A stretch of DNA of 41,602 nucleotides, taken from contig NZ_SMLC01000056.1 of NCBI RefSeq assembly GCF_004349245.1, positions 1 through 41,602 on the forward strand, written 5' to 3'. Of this stretch, positions 8,608 through 14,806 are shown piece after piece (position 1 is the stretch's first letter; each line of letters begins with the position of its first letter). The notes beneath the pieces are model-generated. The model saw only the letters and a program-made list of their open reading frames with translations. It had not been told where the DNA came from and made no database searches. The position numbers and the translations under genes are program-made. This stretch comes from Actinomadura sp. 6K520 (lineage in GTDB: Bacteria > Actinomycetota > Actinomycetes > Streptosporangiales > Streptosporangiaceae).

Positions 8608-9273
8608 TCAGCGGGTGAGCGGGTGGCCTTCGAGGAGGGCGCGGGTGTTCTCCCAGCCTTCCAGGCCGGGGTCGAGAAGCCGCAGGTCATCGGCGGTGCG
8701 GAGGCGGTGCCAGGCGGGTCCCTGCGGGACGAGGCCGGGCCGCGGCGCGGCGGCGCGGAGCCGGTCCAGCGCGTCGGGGGTGTCGAGATCGACGTCCCGG
8801 AGGGCGGTGGCCAGCCAGTCCGGGAGCGGCAGCCGCGCGGCGAGGGCGACGAGCCCGGCCGGCCCGGCGGCGCCGTCGGCCCGGCAGGCGGCGGACGGGG
8901 CGCTGCCGAGCGCGCGGAACAGCTTGCCGATCAGCAGCGGCGGCAGGTCGGGCGCGTCCGGCGCGACGAGCACGGCGGCGCCGGCGCCGCGGGCGTGCAG
9001 CGCCGCGAACGCGCCGTCGAGGGCCGCCTCCCGGATGATCGGCGTGCCGGGCCAGGTCACGGCCTCGGCGTCCGGCTGATCCGGCGGGTCCAGGACGAGG
9101 GCGGACGTCACCAGTTCGAGCCCGGCCACGACCTCGTAGGTGTCTTCGAGGAGGGCGAGGCGGAACTCGTCGGGGTCGATTCCGGGCGGCACGTCCGTCC
9201 GGCGGCCGGGCCGGGACAGCACCGCGGCGAAGCGCGACGACGCTCCGGGCACCGTGTCCGTGCCGTCGGTCAC
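8608..9273 (-). CDS. Hypothetical protein, possibly nucleotidyltransferase-like (CofC/DUF2064 type)
   Basis: 221 residues from GTG 9273, which overlaps the stop of the upstream metallopeptidase gene by 4 bp (GTGA), so the two are translationally coupled. I do not recognise the family with certainty. The central stretch GAGAAVLVAPDAPDLPPLLIGKLFRAL resembles the acidic D-x-P turn of MobA/CofC-like nucleotidyltransferases, and DTPDALDRLRAAAPRPGLV resembles their C-terminal part. The classical N-terminal Gly-rich NTP-binding loop is not seen, so the protein may be degenerate or unrelated. There is no signal peptide or membrane helix. Confidence 0.6.
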   Translation of the reverse strand: MTDGTDTVPGASSRFAAVLSRPGRRTDVPPGIDPDEFRLALLEDTYEVVAGLELVTSALVLDPPDQPDAEAVTWPGTPIIREAALDGAFAALHARGAGAAVLVAPDAPDLPPLLIGKLFRALGSAPSAACRADGAAGPAGLVALAARLPLPDWLATALRDVDLDTPDALDRLRAAAPRPGLVPQGPAWHRLRTADDLRLLDPGLEGWENTRALLEGHPLTR

Positions 9274-9875
9274 CCGGCGACCTCGCGCGGGTACTCACCG
9301 CTGGGGTGCAGGCCGTCGCCGTGATGCATCCCGCGGGGATCGGGCCCGAACTCGTCGTCGGGCGCGTCCGCCTCAAGGGGCAGGTGCGCGGCGGCGGCGA
9401 CGCCCTCCAGGTAGCCGCGGGCGCGGTCGGCCTTCGGGTAGTTGCCGACGAGTTCCCAGAAGTCGGCGCCGTGCCCGGGGATGAGCAGGTGGGCGAGCTC
9501 GTGGACGAGCACGTAGTCGACGACCCAGGCCGGCATGCCGCGCAGCCGGGTGGACAGGCGGATGGTGCGGTCGTCCGGCGTGCATGATCCCCAGCGGGTG
9601 CGCTGGTTGGCGACCCAGCGGACGCTGACGGGGTCGGCGCGGCCGGCGAGGTAGCGGCGGGACAGGTCCCGGGCCCGCGCCTGCAGGTCGGCGTCGGAGG
9701 GGCGCCGGCGACGCTCCCGCTCCGCGAGCCGCTCCAGGATGGTCGCGACCCACTGTTCCTCTTCGGCCTTGCTCAGCCTGGACGGAACCATCACCACCAC
9801 CTTGTCGCCGTCGCGGTAGGCGGACACGGTTCGCCGGCGCCTGGCGCTTCGGCGGACCTCAACGTTAGGGGGCAC
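9270..9875 (-). CDS. YgjP-type (DUF45 / M48-like) zinc metallopeptidase
   Basis: 201 residues. The zinc-peptidase signature HELAHLLIPGH lies at about residues 124-134, preceded by the family hallmark RTRWGSC and followed by FWELVGNYP. These identify the YgjP/SprT-like DUF45 group, whose members are soluble proteins of uncertain substrate. The N-terminus VEVRRSARRRRTVSAYRDGDKVVVMVPSRLS fits the family's beta-rich start. The gene heads a two-gene unit, with its stop overlapping the start of the next frame. About 125 bp separate it from the end of the crotonase gene, which is also on the minus strand; that stretch includes an A/T-richer segment near 9890-9910 where a promoter could lie. Confidence 0.88.
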   Translation of the reverse strand: MPPNVEVRRSARRRRTVSAYRDGDKVVVMVPSRLSKAEEEQWVATILERLAERERRRRPSDADLQARARDLSRRYLAGRADPVSVRWVANQRTRWGSCTPDDRTIRLSTRLRGMPAWVVDYVLVHELAHLLIPGHGADFWELVGNYPKADRARGYLEGVAAAAHLPLEADAPDDEFGPDPRGMHHGDGLHPSGEYPREVAG

Positions 9876-10000
9876 GCCTGAACGGTACTCGAAAATTTGC
9901 GCGCCCCATAGAGGGTGTTTGACGTTGTCGCAGGTCAGCGCCTGTGTTTTCAGGGGCGGCTTATGGATGGGTCAAGCCGGGTACGGCGGGCGCTCCGGCG

Positions 10001-10801
10001 TCACTCGCCGGTGAACCGCGGGCTGCGCTTCTCGCGCTGGGCCGCGAGCCCCTCCAGCATGTCCGCGGACGCCATCGTGACGGGCTGCGCGAGCGACTCC
10101 CAGCGCAGCGCCGACTCCATGTCGGGGTGGCCGCCGTTCGCCAGCGCGACCTTGGTGAACCGGGTCGCGACCGGTGCCTGCGCCGCGACGCGGCCGGCGA
10201 CGGCGAGCGCCTCGTCCAGCACGTCGCCGCGCGGGACGGCGCGGTTGACGAGCCCGCCCCGCTCGGCCTCGTCGCCGGTGAGGACCCGTCCGGCCAGCAG
10301 CATCTCGCGGGCCAGCGGCAGCCCGGCCACCTCGGGGAACAGCCAGGTCGCGGCCATCCCGGGGTGCAGCCCGAGCGCGGTGAACGGGGCGAGGAGCTTG
10401 GCGTCGGACGCCGCGTACCGCAGGTCGCAGGCCAGCGCGAGGCACAGCCCGGCGCCGACGGCGTGCCCGTTGACGGCGGCGATCGTCGGCACCTCGAGGT
10501 CGCGGATCGCGAGCCACGTCCGGTAGAAGGTCAGCATCCGGTCGCGCAGCGCGGGGACGGCGACGGCGTTGGTGTCGGCGAGCCAGGAGAGGTCGCCGCC
10601 GGAGGTGAACGCGCTGCCCGCGCCGGTCACCACCACGCAGCGGACCCGCCGGTCGGTGCGGAGCTCCGCCATCGCCGACTTCCAGGCGGCGGTCATCTCG
10701 TCCGACATCGCGTTGCGGCGGCCGGGGTCGTTCAGCGTCACGACGACGACGCCGTCGGGGCGGCGTTCGACCGGAAGCACGCCGGCGATCTCTTCGGACA
10801 T
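10001..10801 (-). CDS. Enoyl-CoA hydratase/isomerase family protein
   Basis: 266 residues from ATG 10801 (SEEIAGVLPVERR). A longer in-frame extension from 10885 lacks family similarity. Crotonase fold: RRNAMSDEM, the oxyanion-hole loops SAFTSGGDL and NGHAVGAGLCLALACDLRYA, and the PGMAATWLF segment. In classical hydratases a catalytic Glu lies a few residues before the GxxPG segment. Here the aligned position reads APFTALGLHPG, with Phe in its place, while a Glu follows in FPEVAG. The reaction may therefore be isomerisation, thioester hydrolysis or another crotonase activity rather than simple hydration. No other fatty-acid gene adjoins it, and tesB is about 3 kb away. Confidence 0.85.
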   Translation of the reverse strand: MSEEIAGVLPVERRPDGVVVVTLNDPGRRNAMSDEMTAAWKSAMAELRTDRRVRCVVVTGAGSAFTSGGDLSWLADTNAVAVPALRDRMLTFYRTWLAIRDLEVPTIAAVNGHAVGAGLCLALACDLRYAASDAKLLAPFTALGLHPGMAATWLFPEVAGLPLAREMLLAGRVLTGDEAERGGLVNRAVPRGDVLDEALAVAGRVAAQAPVATRFTKVALANGGHPDMESALRWESLAQPVTMASADMLEGLAAQREKRSPRFTGE

Positions 10802-10987
10802 GCTGCGCACCGTACCGCGCGACCCGCCGGTTCCCTCCCCCGACCCCCGCAAGGCCGCCCTCACGGGGCGTGAGAAAGCGCACACTTACCACGTTTGGGC
10901 AGGTCGAGGCGGTGCATCGGTTCGGCGCCGACGATAGTTCCAGGTGATTGTGGCGTGAACGACAGTCGATCACCGACAATGGACCGC

Positions 10988-12319
10988 GTGAGCGATCTTC
11001 CCCGCCGCGCGGTGACGCGGTCAGCAAAGCTGGCTTCCCTCCCCATCGGCTTCGCGGGACGCACCGCCCTCGGCGTGGGGAAGCGGACCTTCGGCAAGCC
11101 CGCCGAGGCGGTCGCCACGGAGATCCAGCAGCGCACCGCCGAGCAGCTGTTCAAGGTGCTCGGCGAGCTCAAGGGCGGGGCGATGAAGCTCGGCCAGATG
11201 CTGTCGATCTTCGAGGCGGCGCTGCCGCCGGAGATCGCCGGCCCTTACCGCGCCACGCTGACCCGGCTGCAGGAGGCCGCTCCCCCGCTGCCCGCCGCGA
11301 CCGTCCACAAGGTGCTGGCGGAGTTCCTCGGCGAGGACTGGCGGGACTACTTCGAGTCCTTCGACGACGAGCCCGCCGCCGCCGCGTCCATCGGCCAGGT
11401 GCACCGCGCCGTCTGGCACGACGGCCGCGCCGTCGCCGTCAAGGTCCAGTACCCGGGCGCCGGGAAGGCCCTGCTCAGCGACTTCAACCAGCTCGCCCGG
11501 CTCGGCCGGATGTTCGGTGTGCTGATGCCCGGCCTGGACGTCAAGTCGATGCTCGCGGAGCTGAAGGAACGGGTGGCCGAGGAACTCGACTACACGATCG
11601 AGGCCGAATCCCAGATGATCTTCCGGGCGGCCTACGCGGACGATCCCGACTTCTACATCCCCGAGGTCATCGCGCAGACCGGCAACATCCTGATCAGCGA
11701 GTGGATGGACGGCACCGCCCTCTCGACGATCATCAGCGAGGGGGACCAGGAGACCCGCGACCACGCGGCGCTGCTGTACTGCCGGTTCCTGCTGTCGGGC
11801 CCGAAGCGGTCCGGGATGCTGCACGGCGACCCGCACCCCGGCAACTTCCGCCTGCTGGAGGACGGCCGGCTCCTCGTCCTCGACTTCGGCGCCGTCGACC
11901 GCATCCCCGGCGGTTTCCAGCAGCGGCTCGGCCGCCTGCTGCGCATCGGCACGATGGCCGACATCGACGAGATCGAGGAGACGCTGCGCCGGGAGGACTT
12001 CATCCGCGCGGGCGTGGAGATCGACACCGAGTCGCTCCAGGCGTTCCTGGCCCCGGTCACCGAGCCGTTCGTCACCGAGACGTTCAAGTTCAACCGCGAG
12101 TGGCTGCGCGACATGGCCGCCCGGGTCACCGACCTGCGGCCGTCCAACGTCGTCCGGCAGCTGAACCTGCCGCCCGACTACGTGATCATCCACCGGGTGC
12201 TGTCGGCGGGCACCGGCGTGCTGTGCCAGCTGGAGTGCGAGATCCCGGCGCGCGCCGAGTCGCTGAAGTGGGTGCCGGGCTTCGCCGACGACGAGGACGC
12301 CGAGCTCGTGTCGGGCTGA
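10988..12319 (+). CDS. ABC1/AarF/UbiB-family atypical kinase
   Basis: 443 residues from GTG 10988 ([10 protein letters not shown]), the start matching actinobacterial homologues. ATG 10979 would add three residues. The ABC1 hallmarks are in order: [12 protein letters not shown] (the KxGQ inhibitory motif), the Ala-rich loop [14 protein letters not shown] in place of a Gly-rich loop, VAVKVQYPG with the ATP-contacting Lys, the catalytic loop HGDPHPGNF, and LDFGAV with the metal-binding Asp. These atypical kinases/ATPases act in quinone or lipid biology in other systems; the role in actinobacteria is unsettled. The M. tuberculosis homologue Rv3197 neighbours whiB7, as here, and has been linked to macrolide tolerance. 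It converges with the repeat gene and ends at a strong hairpin. Confidence 0.92.
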   Translation: MSDLPRRAVTRSAKLASLPIGFAGRTALGVGKRTFGKPAEAVATEIQQRTAEQLFKVLGELKGGAMKLGQMLSIFEAALPPEIAGPYRATLTRLQEAAPPLPAATVHKVLAEFLGEDWRDYFESFDDEPAAAASIGQVHRAVWHDGRAVAVKVQYPGAGKALLSDFNQLARLGRMFGVLMPGLDVKSMLAELKERVAEELDYTIEAESQMIFRAAYADDPDFYIPEVIAQTGNILISEWMDGTALSTIISEGDQETRDHAALLYCRFLLSGPKRSGMLHGDPHPGNFRLLEDGRLLVLDFGAVDRIPGGFQQRLGRLLRIGTMADIDEIEETLRREDFIRAGVEIDTESLQAFLAPVTEPFVTETFKFNREWLRDMAARVTDLRPSNVVRQLNLPPDYVIIHRVLSAGTGVLCQLECEIPARAESLKWVPGFADDEDAELVSG

Positions 12320-12351
12320 ACCGCGCGGCCGTGACCGGTCGGGGAAGACGC

Positions 12352-12388
12352 CGGGACCCCGCGCACTGATGAGGTGCGCGGGGTCCCG
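12352..12388. terminator. Strong hairpin terminator between convergent genes
   Basis: A perfect 15-bp stem (12352-12366 with 12374-12388) with a 7-nt loop lies 32 nt after the ABC1 kinase stop. There is no long U-run, as is common in high-GC actinobacteria. A second 10-bp hairpin (12447-12456 with 12476-12485) lies closer to the end of the convergent minus-strand gene and may serve that gene. Confidence 0.7.
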
Positions 12389-12503
12389 CTGTTCGCGCGC
12401 CCGGTGTAGTGGGGCACCGGACGCGCTCCAGGGCCCGCCGGGAGGCCCGCCGCCCGCCAAACCATCCAAGAAGGACGGGCGGCGGCCTGCGACCGACGCG
12501 GGC

Positions 12504-12833
12504 TCAGTGCCTGTGCGGGTTCGGCGCCCGCAGGTGAGTCCCGCCGGCCGGCGCCGTCGGGGCGAGCAGGACGCGCCGCACGCGCGACGCCCTCGTCTCC
12601 GCGTCCCGGCGCGCTCGCCGCAGCACCCGCACGCGGGCGGCGAGCTCGCCGGACATGACCACGGGCATCGGGTCCCGCGGCGGGTCCGCGCCGAGCCCGG
12701 TCATGTCGAGCGTGGTCATGTCGAGCGTGGTCATGTCGAGCGTGGTCATGTCGAGCGTGGTCATGTCGAGCGTGGTCACGTCGTCTTCGCCGGGAACCCG
12801 GCCTGTGCAGGTCTCTCGTGGCTCGACGGTCAT
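12504..12833 (-). CDS. Small protein with five TTLDM pentapeptide repeats, downstream of whiB7
   Basis: 109 residues from ATG 12833, with an excellent ribosome site (GGAGGG six nt upstream). The N-terminus MTVEPRETCTGRVPGEDDV is followed by five exact copies of TTLDM (residues 20-44), then TGLGADPPRDPMPVV and a basic helix (GELAARVRVLRRARRDAETRASRVRRVLL). It ends in a Pro/His-rich tail (RAPNPHRH). I do not recognise the family. It follows whiB7 on the same strand after 95 bp containing a strong hairpin, so it may be read through from whiB7 or transcribed separately. The repeat array is encoded by identical DNA units, which implies recent slippage or expansion. The function is unknown; the acidic repeat plus basic helix could suit a small binding partner. 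Confidence 0.6.
   Translation of the reverse strand: MTVEPRETCTGRVPGEDDVTTLDMTTLDMTTLDMTTLDMTTLDMTGLGADPPRDPMPVVMSGELAARVRVLRRARRDAETRASRVRRVLLAPTAPAGGTHLRAPNPHRH
12700..12774. repeat. Five perfect 15-bp tandem repeats inside the small ORF
   Basis: The unit GTCATGTCGAGCGTG on the plus strand starts at 12700, 12715, 12730, 12745 and 12760 with no mismatches. A diverged sixth start (GTCACGTCG) follows at 12775. The period is a multiple of three, so copy changes would keep the reading frame. Confidence 0.97.
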
Positions 12834-12851
12834 CGTGTTCCCTCCGGCCGT

Positions 12852-12887
12852 CCGGAGGCGCGGTCCTCGCGCGGACCGCGCCTCCGG
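12852..12887. terminator. 15-bp hairpin between whiB7 and the repeat gene
   Basis: A perfect stem (12852-12866 with 12873-12887) with a 6-nt loop. In the minus-strand transcript it lies after the whiB7 stop and ends about 18 nt before the ATG of the TTLDM gene. It could terminate whiB7 transcription. Its CCTCC arm could also compete for the downstream GGAGGG ribosome site. Confidence 0.65.
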
Positions 12888-12928
12888 GTTCGCGGCGGTC
12901 GCCGGCCGCTCGCACGGCCGGCCTCCGC

Positions 12929-13216
12929 TCACGCGGTCACGTCCTCCGGCCGCGGGTGCTTGCGCGGGCGGCCACGCGGCCGCTTGCGCGGGACGATCAC
13001 ACCGCGGACGAACAGCTCACCGCCCCAGACACCCCAGGGCTCCTTGCGCTCAAGCGCACCGGCGAGGCACTCCTTGCGCAGCGGGCACTCCAGGCACAGG
13101 GCCTTGGCGAGCTCGACGTCGGCGGGAGCCTCGGCGAAGAACAGCTCCGGGTCGGTCCGGCACGGAAGTGTGAGGTCCTCCTCGCTTACTGCGAGAGCCC
13201 CCAGCATCACAGTCAC
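12929..13216 (-). CDS. whiB7: WhiB7-type (WblC) Fe-S transcriptional regulator
   Basis: 95 residues from GTG 13216, with GAGAGGAA as ribosome site. Four cysteines (C19; C41, C44 and C50 in LCLECPLRKEC) bind a 4Fe-4S cluster. The G[V/I]WGG turn (WGVWGGELF) contacts SigA. The C-terminal RPRGRPRKHP is the AT-hook that defines WhiB7 among Wbl proteins. WhiB7 activates intrinsic antibiotic-resistance genes and its own promoter when ribosomes are inhibited. The neighbouring uvrD2 and ABC1-kinase genes match the M. tuberculosis whiB7 locus (Rv3197A). The upstream leader (13217 to about 13724) carries a promoter, an upstream ORF and a terminator, each listed separately, consistent with transcription-attenuation control. 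Confidence 0.95.
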   Translation of the reverse strand: MTVMLGALAVSEEDLTLPCRTDPELFFAEAPADVELAKALCLECPLRKECLAGALERKEPWGVWGGELFVRGVIVPRKRPRGRPRKHPRPEDVTA

Positions 13217-13265
13217 CCTTGTTCCTCTCGTTGGATCTCAACGGGCGTGTCGGTGGGTTGTCTGG

Positions 13266-13308
13266 ACAAAGAAGAAGGCCGCGGATCCGGTGTCTGGATC
13301 CGCGGCCT
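13266..13308 (-). terminator. Attenuator-type terminator in the whiB7 leader
   Basis: On the minus strand a perfect 13-bp stem (13308-13296 with 13288-13276, 7-nt loop) is followed directly by TTCTTCTTTG. It ends about 50 nt before the whiB7 start. A terminator placed upstream of its gene, inside the leader, fits the known ribosome-dependent attenuation of whiB7/wblC. Confidence 0.85.
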
Positions 13309-13317
13309 GGGGGCTTG

Positions 13318-13337
13318 CCGGCCTGTTGCTAGGCCGG
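13318..13337 (-). promoter_or_regulatory. Upstream leader hairpin that can compete with the attenuator
   Basis: CCGGCCT and AGGCCGG (13331-13337 and 13318-13324) form a 7-bp hairpin with a 6-nt loop containing the upstream ORF's TAG stop at its edge. Both arms have a 6-nt match to one or other arm of the terminator (AGGCCG/CGGCCT). A ribosome at the ORF end could therefore shift the pairing. This is inference from complementarity only. Confidence 0.45.
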
Positions 13338-13658
13338 TCGTCGCCTCCAGGGATACGGACCCGACACGCCACCCTCGAAGGTGACGCCCGTGTGGGCCGT
13401 GGCCGGAGCCGGGACGGTCGTGTCCTCGATGAGGTGGTCGAAGACAGTCCGCCCCAGGTCGTCCTGGATTCGCTGCGCGAGGCGCGCTTCACTCGGGTTG
13501 CCGCCGCGCATGCCGCTCATGCCGAGGGATTCGCGCAGGCGCACGCCGGGCTCCGCGAGATACGCGGCCGGGGCGCCGGGGATCGAGATGCCAGGGCATG
13601 CGGCGGTCCAGGACTGCGCGGATTTCGTCAACGTGCTGATCACCGGACTGCACACCAC
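13329..13658 (-). CDS. Upstream ORF in the whiB7 leader
   Basis: An open frame of up to 109 codons (ATG 13658; internal ATGs at 13520 and 13511) ends at TAG 13329-13331, only 21 nt before the attenuator stem. Third codon positions are strongly G/C throughout, like real genes here. The C-terminal part reads NPSEARLAQRIQDDLGRTVFDHLIEDTTVPAPATAHTG and ends in PYPWRRRPA. Known whiB7/wblC leaders contain an upstream ORF whose translation state sets terminator readthrough. This frame is well placed for that role but longer than I would expect. The true start may be one of the internal codons. No protein family is recognised. Confidence 0.45.
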   Translation of the reverse strand: MVCSPVISTLTKSAQSWTAACPGISIPGAPAAYLAEPGVRLRESLGMSGMRGGNPSEARLAQRIQDDLGRTVFDHLIEDTTVPAPATAHTGVTFEGGVSGPYPWRRRPA

Positions 13659-13730
13659 CTTCCTGGCTACTCGGGCCGAAGCGGGAGACCTGCGAGATCC
13701 ACCGACGGCCGTGCTGATTGCTCGCGTTCG

Positions 13731-13768
13731 AGAGTACGGGGACTCCGCGCGATCAACAACCTATTTTT
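13731..13768 (-). promoter_or_regulatory. whiB7 promoter with adjacent A/T tract (WhiB7/SigA type)
   Basis: On the minus strand TTGTTG (-35, 13759-13754) and TACTCT (-10, 13736-13731) are exactly 17 nt apart. AAAAATA (13768-13762) sits 2 nt upstream of the -35. An A/T tract directly upstream of the -35 is the AT-hook binding site at WhiB7-dependent promoters, including its own. The start point would fall near 13724. Between this promoter and the tesB stop (13884) I see only a small CCGCGG inverted repeat at 13803-13817. Confidence 0.75.
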
Positions 13769-13883
13769 GACCTGCGATTTCGTGGGAGACCTCACCTTTT
13801 TTCCGCGGAACCCGCGGGGTCCGGGGGACGTCGAACCCCTCGGGGAAGTCCCGCGGATCAAGGCCGCGGACCAGTATCGCAGC

Positions 13884-14756
13884 TCAGTGCCGCGGGGAGT
13901 CCGCGACGCGGATCAGCCCCTCCTGCATCACCGACACGACCAGCTCCCCCGACCTGGTGAAGACCTGGCCGCGGGCCAGCCCGCGGGCGCCGCCGGCGAA
14001 CGGGGTGTCCTGGTAGTAGAGCAGCCAGTCGTCGGCGCGGAACGGCCGGTGGAACCACATCGCGTGGTCGAGGCTGGCGCCCATCGTGCGCTTGTCGCCC
14101 CAGGCCAGGCCGTGGTTGAGGAGGACGGTGTCCAGCAGCGTCATGTCCGAGGCGTAGGTCATCAGGCACACGTGCAGGAGCGGATCGTCCGGCAGGTCGC
14201 CGTCGACCTTCAGCCACACGATCGACTCCGGCGAGACCAGGGACGGGTCCTTGGCCGCCTCCCAGCTCAGCGGTGTGGCGTGCCGGATGTCGAACGGGCG
14301 CCGGGTGACGAACTGCCGCGCGCCGGCCTCGCCGAACAGCGGGGTCAGCCGCGTCAGGCCGTCCGGCAGCGCCTCGGGCGCGGGGGCCTCCGGCATCGCC
14401 GCCTGGTGGGCCGGGCCCTCCTCGACGACCTGGAACGACGCCGACAGGGTGAAGATCGCCTTGCCGTGCTGGACGGCGGTGACGCGCCGGGTGGTGAAGG
14501 ACCGCCCGTCGCGGACCCGGTCGACGGTGTAGACGATCGGGACCAGCGGGTCGCCGGGGCGGATGAAGTAGGCGTGCAGGGAGTGCACCGGCCGGTTCGC
14601 GGGCACGGTGCGGCCGGCGGCGACGAGCGCCTGCCCCGCCACCTGCCCGCCGAAGACGCGCTGCCGCCGTTCCTCGGGGCTGCGGCCCCGGAAGATGTCG
14701 TTCTCGATCTGTTCCAGGTCCAGTAGGTCGAGCAGTTCCTTCAGGGAGTCCTTCAC
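13884..14756 (-). CDS. tesB: Acyl-CoA thioesterase II (TesB)
   Basis: 290 residues from GTG 14756. It has two tandem hotdog domains, as in TesB, and hydrolyses acyl-CoA to free fatty acid and CoA. N-terminal domain: ENDIFRGRSPEERRQRVFGGQVAGQALVAAGRTV, HSLHAYFIRPGD. C-terminal domain: LMTYASDMTLLDT with the catalytic Asp region, SLDHAMWFHRPFRADDWLLYYQDTPFAGGARGLARGQVFTRSGELVVSVMQEGLIR with the Gln of the Asp-Thr/Ser-Gln triad. The length is normal. It lies 50 bp after uvrD2 on the same strand and may be co-transcribed with it. whiB7 further downstream has its own promoter. Confidence 0.95.
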   Translation of the reverse strand: MKDSLKELLDLLDLEQIENDIFRGRSPEERRQRVFGGQVAGQALVAAGRTVPANRPVHSLHAYFIRPGDPLVPIVYTVDRVRDGRSFTTRRVTAVQHGKAIFTLSASFQVVEEGPAHQAAMPEAPAPEALPDGLTRLTPLFGEAGARQFVTRRPFDIRHATPLSWEAAKDPSLVSPESIVWLKVDGDLPDDPLLHVCLMTYASDMTLLDTVLLNHGLAWGDKRTMGASLDHAMWFHRPFRADDWLLYYQDTPFAGGARGLARGQVFTRSGELVVSVMQEGLIRVADSPRH

Positions 14757-14806
14757 GGCCGCCAGTCTTCCGTATCCGTTGTCGCGAGCGAGGTCTCACC
14801 CCGGGG

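Noticed and set aside
12700..12790. Tandem array considered as a CRISPR or phage-type repeat
   Set aside because: Units are contiguous 15-mers without spacers and lie inside a well-initiated reading frame.
13801..13817. T-run next to the CCGCGG inverted repeat as a tesB terminator
   Set aside because: On the minus strand the run is A-rich after the stem, so it lacks the U-tract orientation needed for tesB.
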